Part shown: piece after piece, positions 15,927-24,790 of the stretch | How the letters are laid out: the number at the start of each line of letters is the position of its first letter | Numbering within the stretch: position 1 is the stretch's first letter | Assembly: GCA_011064875.1 (NCBI GenBank) | Contig: JAAKFV010000009.1 | Span: 1-36,527, forward strand | DNA length: 36,527 bases | Source of the DNA: Candidatus Anoxychlamydiales bacterium | Lineage (GTDB): Bacteria > Chlamydiota > Chlamydiia > Chlamydiales > SM23-39 | Reading direction: 5' to 3' | Program-made: the position numbers and the translations under genes | Notes under the pieces: model-generated | The model's database searches: none | What the model was told of the DNA's origin: nothing | The model's input: the letters and a program-made list of their open reading frames with translations, nothing else

Positions 15927-18773
15927 ATGAAAGATCTAAATAAAAGCTACGATCCTAAAATAGTTGAAGATAAAATCTATGACTTTTGGGAAAAAAATTC
16001 TTTTTTCAAAGCAGATGCTAAATCAAAGAAAAAACCATTTTCTATAGTTATTCCTCCTCCGAATGTTACTGGTGTACTACATATGGGGCACGCTCTAGTG
16101 GATACCCTTCAAGATATTTTAATTAGATATAAAAGAATGTCTGGATATGAAGCTCTATGGGTTCCTGGAACTGATCATGCTGGGATCTCAACTCAAAGCG
16201 TTGTTGAAAAGTTTTTAATTGCAAAACATAAAAAAAGAAGAAAAGATTATTCAAGAGAAGAATTTTTATCACACGTTTGGAAATGGAAAGAAGAAAAAGA
16301 AAAAAATATTTTAAATCAGCTAAAAAAGCTGGGCTGCTCATGTGATTGGCAAAGACTTCGTTTCACTATGGATGAAAAGAGTAATAGAGCTGTCAGAACT
16401 ATTTTTAAAAGAATGTTCGATCAAAAACTTATCTATAGAGGCGATTATTTAGTAAACTATGATCCGATAACTCAAACAGCACTTGCTGATGATGAAGTTG
16501 AATATGAAGAAAAAGACTCTTATCTTTGGTATTTTAAATATCCTTTAAAAGACAAAAAAGCATTTATTACAGTTGCAACAACTCGCCCTGAGACAATGTT
16601 AGGTGATACCGCAGTTGCAATTTCAAATAAAGATCCAAGGTATTTTTCATATGCTAACGATACTGTAATCCTACCACTCGTAAATCGAGAAATTCCGATA
16701 ATTGAAGATAGATTTGTTGATCCTAAATTTGGAACAGGCGCTGTCAAAATAACACCAGCACATGATTTTAATGATTACGATGTTGCGATCAGACACTCGC
16801 TTCCAATTATCAACATCATGACAAAAGATGGTAAAATAAATGAAAACGGCAAACAGTTTTATGGCCTTAGCATGCAAAAGGCAAGGACAGCTGTTGTAGA
16901 AGAGATGAAAAAGTTAAATCTCTTAGAAAAAGTTGAGCCATACAAGTTAAAGGTTGGGGTATCTTACCGCTCAAAAGCTAAAATCGAACCATATCTATCT
17001 AAGCAATGGTTTATTAAAATGAACCCATTTAAAAATAGACTCACATCTGATGTTAAAGAAAAAAGAATAAAAATTATTCCTAAACACTGGGAAAAGACTT
17101 ATTTTCATTGGATAGAAAATTTAAGAGATTGGTGTATATCCAGACAACTTTGGTGGGGACATCAAATTCCTATATGGTATCGAAAAGATGATCCAGATGT
17201 AATGATTTGCTACGATAAAGAAGGGCTTCCACCTGAAGTTGAAAAAGAGCCTGATAAATGGATCCAGGATGAAGATGTATTAGATACTTGGTTTTCATCA
17301 GCTCTTTGGCCATTTTCTTCTCTTGGCTGGCCAAAAATCACAGATGATCTAAAAACGTTTTATCCAACATCCATTTTAATTACAGGTCATGACATATTAT
17401 TTTTCTGGGTAGCTAGAATGATAATGATGGGTGAATATGTTATGAAAGATGTTCCATTTTATGAAACTTTCATACATGGGCTAATCTATGGAAAATCTTA
17501 TTTTAAAAAAGATGAAGATGGATCCATAACCTATCTTCCATATGAAGATAAAGTAAAATATGATTTAGGTGAAAAAATCCCAAAAAACATTTCATCTAAA
17601 TGGGAGAAAATGTCGAAATCTAAAGGTAATATTATTGATCCTTTAGAAATTATTGATGAATACGGAACAGACGCTATGAGAATAGCTCTCACATCATCTG
17701 CTACATATGCTAGACAAATTGATTTAGATAGAAGAAAATTTGATGAATTCAAAAACTTTGCAAACAAGCTTTGGAATGCTACTAGATTCATTTTTCAAAA
17801 CCTAGAGAAAAATGAAGAGAAAAATCTACCCTCTTTAACAAAAGATAGTATTGAAAATGGCATAGATTTAGATAAGCTCTCCCTAGAGGATAAATGGATT
17901 TTATCTAGGTTAAATCAAACTATAAAATCTGAGATAGACCATTTAGATAACAAGCACTTTGATAAAGCAGCAATTTTGCCCTATCATTTTTTTTGGGATG
18001 ATTTTTGCGCATACTATTTAGAGATGACAAAACCCTATCTTTTTGGTAGAGCAAAAAAAGAGCTTAGAGAAAACAAACAAAAGATTCTACTTTTTGTACT
18101 TCTTACATCTATAAGGCTTATGCATCCTATAGCTCCATTTATTACAGAAGAGATTTTTTCGATTATAAAAGAAAAATACCCAAGCTTAAAACCAATAGAG
18201 AATCAAGATCTCTACACTAAAGATTTTATAGAAGCTCTATCTAAAAAAGCATGCATTGTATCTACCTATCCAAAACCAATATCCAAAATAGATGAAAAAG
18301 CAATTGAAGATTTCGAGTTTTTAAAAGAGGTTTTACATCTCATTAGAAACATAAGATCTGAGATGAATATACCACTTGGTCAAAAAACAGATCTTTTTGT
18401 TATTTTTGAAAATCAAAAAAATCTAATAGATCTATTAAAAGAAAACGAACATATTTTATCCCCTCTTGCTAAGGTAGAAAATATAAATTACACATCCAAA
18501 GAAAAAGATCTTCCAAATGGATCAATTTCTATTTGTAAATCTTTAAAATTTTTGATTCCCTTACCAAAAGACCTAATAGAAAAAGAGATTAAAAGACTGG
18601 AAAAAGAAAAAATAAAACTAGAATCAAAAATAGAATCATCTAATAAAAGACTAAGTAACAAAACGTTTTTGGAAAAAGCACCAAAAGACGTTGTAGATTG
18701 CTTAAAAAAATCAAACGCTCTAGATCTAAATAAATTAAAAGAAATCGATCAAAAACTAAAATCTTACAGCTAA
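15927..18773 (+). CDS. valS: Valyl-tRNA synthetase
   Basis: Class I synthetase of 948 residues charging tRNA-Val. Seen in order: PPPNVTGVLHMGHA (43-56) with HMGH at 52-55; the CP1 editing insert containing TTRPETMLGDTAVA near 220 and GTGAVKITPAHDFNDYDV near 270; DWCISRQLWWGHQIP near 400; KMSKSKGN near 560; and a C-terminal Lys/Glu coiled coil (about 880-925) typical of ValRS that contacts the tRNA. All catalytic signatures are intact, and the length is normal. The ribosome site is weak, but the ATG at 15927 gives the standard N-terminus. PknD and ValRS are near neighbours in Chlamydia too. Confidence 0.98.
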   Translation: MKDLNKSYDPKIVEDKIYDFWEKNSFFKADAKSKKKPFSIVIPPPNVTGVLHMGHALVDTLQDILIRYKRMSGYEALWVPGTDHAGISTQSVVEKFLIAKHKKRRKDYSREEFLSHVWKWKEEKEKNILNQLKKLGCSCDWQRLRFTMDEKSNRAVRTIFKRMFDQKLIYRGDYLVNYDPITQTALADDEVEYEEKDSYLWYFKYPLKDKKAFITVATTRPETMLGDTAVAISNKDPRYFSYANDTVILPLVNREIPIIEDRFVDPKFGTGAVKITPAHDFNDYDVAIRHSLPIINIMTKDGKINENGKQFYGLSMQKARTAVVEEMKKLNLLEKVEPYKLKVGVSYRSKAKIEPYLSKQWFIKMNPFKNRLTSDVKEKRIKIIPKHWEKTYFHWIENLRDWCISRQLWWGHQIPIWYRKDDPDVMICYDKEGLPPEVEKEPDKWIQDEDVLDTWFSSALWPFSSLGWPKITDDLKTFYPTSILITGHDILFFWVARMIMMGEYVMKDVPFYETFIHGLIYGKSYFKKDEDGSITYLPYEDKVKYDLGEKIPKNISSKWEKMSKSKGNIIDPLEIIDEYGTDAMRIALTSSATYARQIDLDRRKFDEFKNFANKLWNATRFIFQNLEKNEEKNLPSLTKDSIENGIDLDKLSLEDKWILSRLNQTIKSEIDHLDNKHFDKAAILPYHFFWDDFCAYYLEMTKPYLFGRAKKELRENKQKILLFVLLTSIRLMHPIAPFITEEIFSIIKEKYPSLKPIENQDLYTKDFIEALSKKACIVSTYPKPISKIDEKAIEDFEFLKEVLHLIRNIRSEMNIPLGQKTDLFVIFENQKNLIDLLKENEHILSPLAKVENINYTSKEKDLPNGSISICKSLKFLIPLPKDLIEKEIKRLEKEKIKLESKIESSNKRLSNKTFLEKAPKDVVDCLKKSNALDLNKLKEIDQKLKSYS

Positions 18774-18888
18774 ATCCCATTAGAAAAACACATAAAAATA
18801 ATTTTAATAAATTTATTTGTAGAATCTTTAAAATAAAAAAGTTATATTTTCATGTTTTTTATCAAAAACAAAAAAGCGAGGTAAAAAT

Positions 18889-19224
18889 ATGGCTGCAATA
18901 GCACCTTCTTCATCTACTCCTATACCATCTTATATAATTACAAATCTAAAAAGGATTCCATATAAAGCAGTTCTAATAGTTTATATACCAATGATTGCAA
19001 TGAATTATCTAAAAGGAACGGCATCGACAGCAACTCTATCATTTCTTGTATTTGGAGCTGCTGCAGGAGCATTTATCGGCAGTAAGGCTTATACAAATAA
19101 ACTCGTGAAAAATGATTCCTGGAATAACCTTATCGATTTGAAACTTACTGCAACAGTTGGTGCTGTTGTAGGAACAATCTTTTTGGGAATACTCCCTTTA
19201 CTACTTCGCAATAAGCTATTTTAA
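18889..19224 (+). CDS. Small membrane protein, first of a pair
   Basis: 111 residues, not recognised. An uncharged Ser/Pro/Ala N-terminus (MAAIAPSSSTPIPS) precedes hydrophobic segments at about 26-41, 49-65 (rich in Ala and Gly) and 87-106. There is no cleavable signal sequence. GAGGT sits seven bases before the ATG. The next gene, 41 bases on, has the same layout and the same type of ribosome site, so the two are probably one transcript and perhaps distant paralogues. The shape is compatible with an inclusion-membrane or inner-membrane protein; nothing in the sequence decides between them. Confidence 0.68.
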   Translation: MAAIAPSSSTPIPSYIITNLKRIPYKAVLIVYIPMIAMNYLKGTASTATLSFLVFGAAAGAFIGSKAYTNKLVKNDSWNNLIDLKLTATVGAVVGTIFLGILPLLLRNKLF

Positions 19225-19265
19225 ATAATTTTGTTTTAAAGAGAAAAAAATAAGAGGTAAAATAT

Positions 19266-19673
19266 ATGTCAACAACAAAAGTTCCAGCATCTACTAGTGT
19301 GGGAAGATCATGTTCTCAAAGTGATTCAACACCTGAGCAAAAAGGATTTTTATCAGGATCTGTTAAAAAGTATATAGTAACAGCTCTATGTATTGGTGGA
19401 GCAATCGCTACTAGAGAAGCTTTAGGATTTCAAAATACAGCTATAGCAATAACCACAATTCCTACCGCTTTTGGAATTGCTACTTTGGGTTTCTTCTCTT
19501 TAATTCCCCGGCCCAATGGTTACTCAGAACCAGAAATAGAATTAATAAAATCAAAAGCACAAGAAAATGCTTTGATAGGAGGAGCTCTAGGATTTGTAGT
19601 ATCATTAGTAGCTTTAGCTGCATTTGAGAGCTCTTTTCAAATGCTTCAAGTTATGAAAGGTTACATTGATTAA
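19266..19673 (+). CDS. Small membrane protein, second of a pair
   Basis: 135 residues, not recognised. A Ser/Thr-rich N-terminus of about 30 residues (MSTTKVPASTSVGRSCSQSD at its start) comes before hydrophobic segments at 36-47, 57-80 and 102-120. The loop at 80-101 is charged (PRPNGYSEPEIELIKSK). AGAGGT precedes the ATG. It ends one base before the stop of the convergent symporter gene, leaving no room for a separate terminator. Probably co-transcribed with the 111-residue gene. A host-directed membrane protein is possible, on shape and N-terminal composition only. Confidence 0.68.
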   Translation: MSTTKVPASTSVGRSCSQSDSTPEQKGFLSGSVKKYIVTALCIGGAIATREALGFQNTAIAITTIPTAFGIATLGFFSLIPRPNGYSEPEIELIKSKAQENALIGGALGFVVSLVALAAFESSFQMLQVMKGYID

Positions 19674-19674
19674 T

Positions 19675-21069
19675 TTAAGGTAAAATCTTTTGATTTTGCT
19701 TTTTTTTAAGTTGCTTTTCTTTGTTTAATAGATCGAAAAACTCTCTGCTCTCATTTACAACAACATTTGTGAGGAGAAACAAGCCTATTAGATTTGGAAA
19801 AGCCATTAAACCATTCATAATATCAGCGAGTGGCCAAACGAGTTTTATGCTAGAGATAGCACCTAAAAAGACAACGAAGATAAATGCAATTCTAAAAAAG
19901 ATGATATATTTTTCATGAAATAAAAACTCAAAACATTTCTCTCCATAATATGACCAACCAAGTATCGTTGAAAACCCAAATAAAACAAGTCCTATTGCTA
20001 CAATATAACCTCCAAAAGGAAAAGCGTTTGAAAAAGCTCTCATAACAAGAGGAGCTCCATTTAAAAAATCTCCAGTATGAGTCGTTATTCCAACAACGTT
20101 AGTTACAGCTAAAACTAACACTGTTATTGTACAAACAATAAAACTTGATAAAAAAACACCTGACATAGAAATCAAAGCTTGCCTACCTGGAACATCTGTT
20201 TTTGCAGCAGCAGCAGCTATTGGAGAAGAGCCAAGCCCTGCTTCATTAGAAGAGATGCCCCTTGCTATTCCCATTTGAACAGCTGCTTGGATTCCGGCGC
20301 CAATAAGGCCTCCTTTTGCAGCTTTTAAAGAAAATGCACTTTTAAAAATTAGAGATAGACCATGTAAAATATGAGAGTAGTTCATTGCAATAATAATGAG
20401 ACCTCCGATTATATAAATTAGGGCCATGATAGGAACTAAATATGCGTTTACTTTTCCAAGTGATTTTATTCCACCTAGAATAACTAAAGCAGCACATATT
20501 GCAATAATTATACCAGAGATAAAATGAGGGAGTTTTACAAGCTCAAAAAGAGCATCAGAAATTGATTGAGATTGAATTAAATTACCACCAGCGAACGCAG
20601 CGAACATTCCAAAAACAGCAAACATCCCCCCTAGCCATTTTAGATTTAAAGCTCTATGGATATAATACATTGGCCCGCCAGCCATTTGATTGTTTTTATC
20701 TACAGTTCTATATTTGACAGCGAGCAAAGCTTCTGCGTATTTTGTAACCATTCCAATAAAAGCAACAACCCACATCCAAAAAATAGCTCCGAATCCGCCT
20801 GCAATAACTGCAGTTGCCATACCAGCTATGCTACCAATGCCAATGGTAGCAGCGAGAGATGTCATAAGAGATTCAAACTGAGAGATATCACCTTTAGCAT
20901 TTTTATCACTCCGAAAAAATGCAAATTTTAAAGAAAGAAATAGATACTTTATCTGCATACCTTTTAATCTAATTGTCAAAAAAATACCGACGATTAAAAG
21001 AAGATAAATTAAAAAACCATTCCAAAGATAAAAATCTATTTTTTCAAAAATTTCTATTAAATTTTTCAT
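19675..21069 (-). CDS. Sodium:alanine/glycine symporter, AGCS family
   Basis: 464-residue integral membrane transporter that imports alanine or glycine with sodium. The family's conserved N-terminal block is clear: ISQFESLMTSLAATIGIGSIAGMATAV, followed by GGFGAIFWMWVVAFIGM, KYAEALLAVKYR and GGPMYYI. A later block, ARGISSNEAGLGSSPIAAAAA, is another AGCS signature. About eleven hydrophobic segments fit the family. It is the last gene of a minus-strand operon after an osmolyte ABC importer, starting three bases after that importer's binding-protein stop. The pairing suggests joint control of amino acid and compatible-solute uptake, an inference. The exact substrate cannot be read from sequence. 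Confidence 0.93.
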   Translation of the reverse strand: MKNLIEIFEKIDFYLWNGFLIYLLLIVGIFLTIRLKGMQIKYLFLSLKFAFFRSDKNAKGDISQFESLMTSLAATIGIGSIAGMATAVIAGGFGAIFWMWVVAFIGMVTKYAEALLAVKYRTVDKNNQMAGGPMYYIHRALNLKWLGGMFAVFGMFAAFAGGNLIQSQSISDALFELVKLPHFISGIIIAICAALVILGGIKSLGKVNAYLVPIMALIYIIGGLIIIAMNYSHILHGLSLIFKSAFSLKAAKGGLIGAGIQAAVQMGIARGISSNEAGLGSSPIAAAAAKTDVPGRQALISMSGVFLSSFIVCTITVLVLAVTNVVGITTHTGDFLNGAPLVMRAFSNAFPFGGYIVAIGLVLFGFSTILGWSYYGEKCFEFLFHEKYIIFFRIAFIFVVFLGAISSIKLVWPLADIMNGLMAFPNLIGLFLLTNVVVNESREFFDLLNKEKQLKKKQNQKILP

Positions 21070-21072
21070 TTT

Positions 21073-21984
21073 TTATATTAATTTTTCAGCTTTCAAGAAG
21101 GTTCTTGCTACATCATATACTTTTTGTTTTTTTTCATCTGCTAGATAAATTAGTTTTTTTATTTTTTCATCTGTTATTTTTCCATCTAATTTTTTTAACT
21201 CAGTTTTTATTTTTGGATATTTATCTAATACTTCTTTTCTAATAAGAGGAGCTGCAATGTATGATGGTAGAGCTTTTTTATCATCTTCTAAAATTAGAAG
21301 ATCATATTTTTCAATTTTACTATCTGTTGAAAATCCATTTGTAACATCAACTACATCTGAATGCACTGAAAAGTAAAGAAGTGATTGATCGATAATTTCA
21401 TGTTTTAGATCTAAGCTATAACTATTTTTTATAGCTACAACCTCTTGTCTTATTGAAAATTCGGGATCAAAAGCAATGTTTAATTTTTTTGTTTTAGTAT
21501 AATTTTTTAAGTCGCTGAAATTACAAATATCTAATTTTTTAGCTTTTTTACTTTGCATACATAGAACATATTTATTTTCAAAACCAAAAGGGTTTAGCCA
21601 TTTGATATTAAACTTTTCTAGAAAAGTTTTTTTAAGGTATTTAAATAACAAATCGTCTGTATTAGAAATATTCTCTTTTAAAATAGCGAAAATTGCACTC
21701 CCACTATACTCTGGATATATATCAATATCTTTAGATTTTAAAGCTTCAAAACAGATAAGAGTGCCTTCTAAATTTAGCTTTCTTTTCACTTTTATATCTG
21801 TATTTTTCTCAATTAGGTTTGCTATGATTTCTGCTAAGATTTGATTTTCTGTGCAGTTTTTCGAACCCACAACTACTGTATTAGATTTAGATTTTATTTG
21901 AAAAAAATCAATAAGAAGAAAAGAGAATATAACTATGGATACAAATGTTACCAAAATAAAAAAACGTTTTTTAAAAACTAACAT
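21073..21984 (-). CDS. Quaternary-amine ABC importer, substrate-binding protein (OpuC/ProX type)
   Basis: 303 residues. After an N-terminal membrane anchor (about 8-27) the chain begins VVVGSKNCTENQILAEI, and later has LEGTLICFEALKSKDIDIYPEYSG, both hallmarks of the glycine betaine/choline/carnitine-binding proteins of the OpuC/YehZ group. There is no Cys at the end of the hydrophobic segment, so it appears to be held by an uncleaved helix rather than as a lipoprotein. It lies 14 bases after the permease gene and 3 bases before the symporter gene in a single operon. The ligand (betaine, choline or another osmolyte) is inferred from family. Confidence 0.88.
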   Translation of the reverse strand: MLVFKKRFFILVTFVSIVIFSFLLIDFFQIKSKSNTVVVGSKNCTENQILAEIIANLIEKNTDIKVKRKLNLEGTLICFEALKSKDIDIYPEYSGSAIFAILKENISNTDDLLFKYLKKTFLEKFNIKWLNPFGFENKYVLCMQSKKAKKLDICNFSDLKNYTKTKKLNIAFDPEFSIRQEVVAIKNSYSLDLKHEIIDQSLLYFSVHSDVVDVTNGFSTDSKIEKYDLLILEDDKKALPSYIAAPLIRKEVLDKYPKIKTELKKLDGKITDEKIKKLIYLADEKKQKVYDVARTFLKAEKLI

Positions 21985-21998
21985 TTAAATATTAAATC

Positions 21999-22658
21999 CT
22001 ATTTTGGTTGATAAGTTAGCCATTTCCCTAAAAGTGAAAAAAGCCAATCAAAAAAAATAGCTAAAATAGCAGCAGGCACAGTTCCAGCTATAATTAGATC
22101 TATTTGCATAGATCTAAGACCTTGCATGATTAGATCTCCAAGTCCTCCAGAACCTACTAATGATGTCAGAGTTGCCATGCCTATTGTCCAAACAAGTGAT
22201 ATTCTAATACCCGTTAAAATAACTGTTAAAGCTAAAGGAAGCTCTATTGAAAAAAGTATCTGTTTAGATGTCATACCCATACCTTTGGCAACATCAATCA
22301 TTGTTGGGTTTACCTCTTTTATCCCATAGTAGGTATTAGCTAAAATAGGAAGTATTGCATATAAGCTAAGCACTATGATAGCTGGTAAGAAGCCAGTTGC
22401 AGGAAGAAAAACAATTTTTCTAAGCAGCACTAAAATAGAGACTATCAAAGCAATTAAAGCAAGACCTGGAATGGTTTGTAAAATAGATAACATTTTTAAA
22501 ATAAAAGCAGAAATTTTAGGATGTTTACTTTTTGCTAAAATAACACCTAAAGGAACTGCTATCAATATTGATAAAAAAAGTGAATATAGACTCAGTTGCA
22601 TATGCTGAAAAGTTTTTATAAAAATATATGAGCTAAAATGATTTAATATATTTGTCAT
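21999..22658 (-). CDS. Quaternary-amine ABC importer, permease
   Basis: 219-residue inner-membrane component with about five to six membrane helices. The EAA loop that docks to the ATPase is visible as KEVNPTMIDVAKGMGMTSKQ followed by ELPLALTVILTGIRIS, and it matches the ProW/OpuCB family. The gene overlaps the ATPase gene by four bases (ATGA), so translation is probably coupled. Only one permease gene is present, so the transporter would use a homodimer. It should import the ligand delivered by the binding protein encoded next. Confidence 0.92.
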   Translation of the reverse strand: MTNILNHFSSYIFIKTFQHMQLSLYSLFLSILIAVPLGVILAKSKHPKISAFILKMLSILQTIPGLALIALIVSILVLLRKIVFLPATGFLPAIIVLSLYAILPILANTYYGIKEVNPTMIDVAKGMGMTSKQILFSIELPLALTVILTGIRISLVWTIGMATLTSLVGSGGLGDLIMQGLRSMQIDLIIAGTVPAAILAIFFDWLFSLLGKWLTYQPK

Positions 22659-23626
22659 ACTTTTTCTTTTAAGAGATTGGCAATCGAATTAAAAAGATCT
22701 TTTTTATGTAAATATCCAACAAAAAATTTTCTATCAAAGATTGCTAAATTTGATTTTTTAGTTTCTTTAAAAAGATCTAAAGCATCGATTATTGAACTTC
22801 TTGGTGTTAATTTATTTTTTTCTTTAAAAAAGCTAAGAGTCGTCTCTGTTTTTGGCCTATCAAAAATCTCTTTTATAGTTGTAGTCATTAAACTTAGCTG
22901 AAATTTATGTCTTCCTAAAAATTGTTTTACTAATTCATTTTTAGGAGAGCTTACTAATGCTTTTGGAGTTGCTATTTGAAGTATTTTACCATTATCCATC
23001 AAAGCAATTCTATCTGCCATTTTCACAGCTTCAAAAACATCATGGGTTACAAATACGATAGTTTTTTGAATATTTGATTCTAACTCTATGAACTCATTTT
23101 GAACTTGCTCTCTAGTGATTGGATCTAAAGCTCCAAATGGTTCATCCATCAAAATAATTGGTGGATCTGCAGCTATTGCTCTTAAAACCCCAATTCTTTG
23201 CTTCTCTCCCCCGCTTAGCTGAGTCGGAAATCTATTTTTATATTCATCCGGATCAAATCCAAAAATTTTTAAAAGCTCATCGACTCTTTTTTTTATTCTT
23301 TCTCTATCCCATTTTAAAAGCTTTGGGACTATAGAAATATTTTCAAAAACATTCATGTGATTAAAAAGGCCTATATATTGAATAGCATAACCAATTTTTC
23401 TTCTAAGCTCAATCGAGTCTATCTCTTCGATGTTTTTATCATCGATATAGATATTTCCAGAGGTTGAAGTCTCAAGTTTATTGATCATTCTCATAGTAGT
23501 TGTTTTACCAGAGCCAGAAGTACCTAAAAGAACAAGAGTTTCTCCTTTTTTAACTTCTAAGCTGATATTATTTACAGCTACTAGATCTTTAGAATAAATT
23601 TTTGATACATTTTCAAATTTTATCAA
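22655..23626 (-). CDS. Quaternary-amine ABC importer, ATP-binding subunit (OpuCA/ProV type)
   Basis: ATPase that powers osmolyte uptake, 323 residues from the proposed start. Motifs: LGTSGSGKTTT (Walker A), YAIQYIGLF (Q-loop), LSGGEKQRIG (signature), IILMDEPFGALDP (Walker B) and VTHD. A C-terminal CBS-like segment (PRSSIIDALDLF...FVGYLHKKDLF) fits the ionic-strength-sensing domain of this family. An ATG at 23707 would add 27 residues (MVFYLSFAKL...), but these have no counterpart in the family and would leave only 45 bases for two divergent promoters. The TTG at 23624-23626 begins LIKFENVSKIY, the normal N-terminus, and has AAGGGG nine bases upstream. I therefore prefer TTG. Confidence 0.9.
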   Translation of the reverse strand: MIKFENVSKIYSKDLVAVNNISLEVKKGETLVLLGTSGSGKTTTMRMINKLETSTSGNIYIDDKNIEEIDSIELRRKIGYAIQYIGLFNHMNVFENISIVPKLLKWDRERIKKRVDELLKIFGFDPDEYKNRFPTQLSGGEKQRIGVLRAIAADPPIILMDEPFGALDPITREQVQNEFIELESNIQKTIVFVTHDVFEAVKMADRIALMDNGKILQIATPKALVSSPKNELVKQFLGRHKFQLSLMTTTIKEIFDRPKTETTLSFFKEKNKLTPRSSIIDALDLFKETKKSNLAIFDRKFFVGYLHKKDLFNSIANLLKEKV

Positions 23627-23635
23627 AAAATAATG

Positions 23636-23641
23636 CCCCTT
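23636..23641 (-). promoter_or_regulatory. Ribosome binding site supporting the TTG start
   Basis: AAGGGG on the minus strand, nine bases before TTG at 23626. It favours the shorter ABC ATPase over the ATG at 23707. Confidence 0.55.
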
Positions 23642-23645
23642 AGCT

Positions 23646-23673
23646 TTGAAATTTTTCAAGCTAATGATAAAAT
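23646..23673 (+). promoter_or_regulatory. Putative promoter of the DAHP synthase gene
   Basis: TTGAAA (23646-23651), 16 bases, TAAAAT (23668-23673). It overlaps an imperfect inverted repeat, AGCTTTGAAA / TTTCAAGCT (23642-23662), which could serve as an operator for either divergent gene. Confidence 0.38.
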
Positions 23674-23752
23674 CTAAAAGTTTAGCAAAAGAAAGATAAA
23701 AAACCAAGGAAGGCTTTATCTATTATAAACAAAAATTTTAAACTGCAGTCAT

Positions 23753-24790
23753 ATGAAAAAAAACTCATTTCCTACATATAAAGATCTAAAAGAAAAGCTC
23801 ACTTTAAGAAGTGAGGATCTAAAATTTTTAGATTATACAAAAAGCTTTTGTAAAAATGTTTTTTTTAAAAAAACTTTAAATAAGTTAATTGTCTTTGCAG
23901 GGCCTTGCTCTATCCACTCAGAAAAAGAATCTCTTATATATGCTGAAAAATTAAAAAACCTTCAAAAAGATTTAAAAAATATTTTTTTAATAATGAGGGT
24001 ATTTTATGAAAAACCAAGATCTGAAAATTCCTGGAAAGGCTTTTTATATGATCCTAATTTAGATAATTCTCTCAACATAGAAACTGGACTTATAAAAACA
24101 AGAAAACTTCTATTGGATATTACCCACATGAGAGTTCCAATTGCTACAGAGATTGCAGATCCAAATGTTTTTAACTATTTCAATGATTTAATTACTTGGG
24201 GCTTTATTGGAGCGAGAACATCTTCATCTCCCCTCCATCGTCATTTTGCATCATCAATGAAAATCCCAATCGGTTTTAAAAATACTTTAGATGGTGATGT
24301 AAAAATTGCAATAAATGCTGCTATTACATCTAAAAATAAGCAAAGTTTTATATCTATTGATGATGATGGAAGAATTTGTCAAAAAAGCTCCTCTGGCAAT
24401 GAACTCTCTCACATAGTACTTAGAGGCTCTAAAACATCTATTAACTACGATGAAAAATCTTTAATTAGTACATCAGAGTTAATGAAAGAAAAAAAACAAA
24501 ATTTCCCAATTATCATAGATTGCGCCCATGGCAATAGCAGATACATCTATCAAAATCAGATAAAAGCTTTTGAGTATATTCTTGGTTTAATTGAAAAAGA
24601 AATTTTTCCAATAATCGGAGTTATGTTAGAGAGCAATTTAAAAGAGGGAAAGCAAAACTTAAATCCTTTAAATCTTAGATTTGGAAAATCAATAACTGAT
24701 CCTTGTATAGATTTTGAAAAAACAAAAGATTTAATTTTCAAAGCAGATGAAAAGCTTAGTAAACTCTATTTTCATCAAAATCATCTATGA
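23753..24790 (+). CDS. aroG: 3-deoxy-7-phosphoheptulonate (DAHP) synthase, class I AroG type
   Basis: First enzyme of the shikimate pathway, joining phosphoenolpyruvate and erythrose 4-phosphate. The 345-residue chain aligns along its length with E. coli AroG as I recall it: FAGPCSIHS, MRVFYEKPRSENSWKGF, DPNLDNS, WGFIGARTSSSPLHR (AroG: WGAIGARTTESQVHR), IPIGFKNTLDGDVKIAI, HIVLRG, IIDCAHGNS and IGVMLESNL...GKSITDPCI. The catalytic Cys (GPCS), the metal-binding His and the Lys-Pro-Arg segment are all present. It is divergent from the osmolyte operon and stands alone. Its 3' end overlaps the convergent lipoprotein gene by 35 bases. It probably feeds chorismate and aromatic synthesis. Confidence 0.95.
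   Translation: MKKNSFPTYKDLKEKLTLRSEDLKFLDYTKSFCKNVFFKKTLNKLIVFAGPCSIHSEKESLIYAEKLKNLQKDLKNIFLIMRVFYEKPRSENSWKGFLYDPNLDNSLNIETGLIKTRKLLLDITHMRVPIATEIADPNVFNYFNDLITWGFIGARTSSSPLHRHFASSMKIPIGFKNTLDGDVKIAINAAITSKNKQSFISIDDDGRICQKSSSGNELSHIVLRGSKTSINYDEKSLISTSELMKEKKQNFPIIIDCAHGNSRYIYQNQIKAFEYILGLIEKEIFPIIGVMLESNLKEGKQNLNPLNLRFGKSITDPCIDFEKTKDLIFKADEKLSKLYFHQNHL

Noticed and set aside
20656-20931. Antisense Ser/His-rich open frame in the symporter gene
   Set aside because: It lies entirely within a well-supported AGCS coding region and has no start context.
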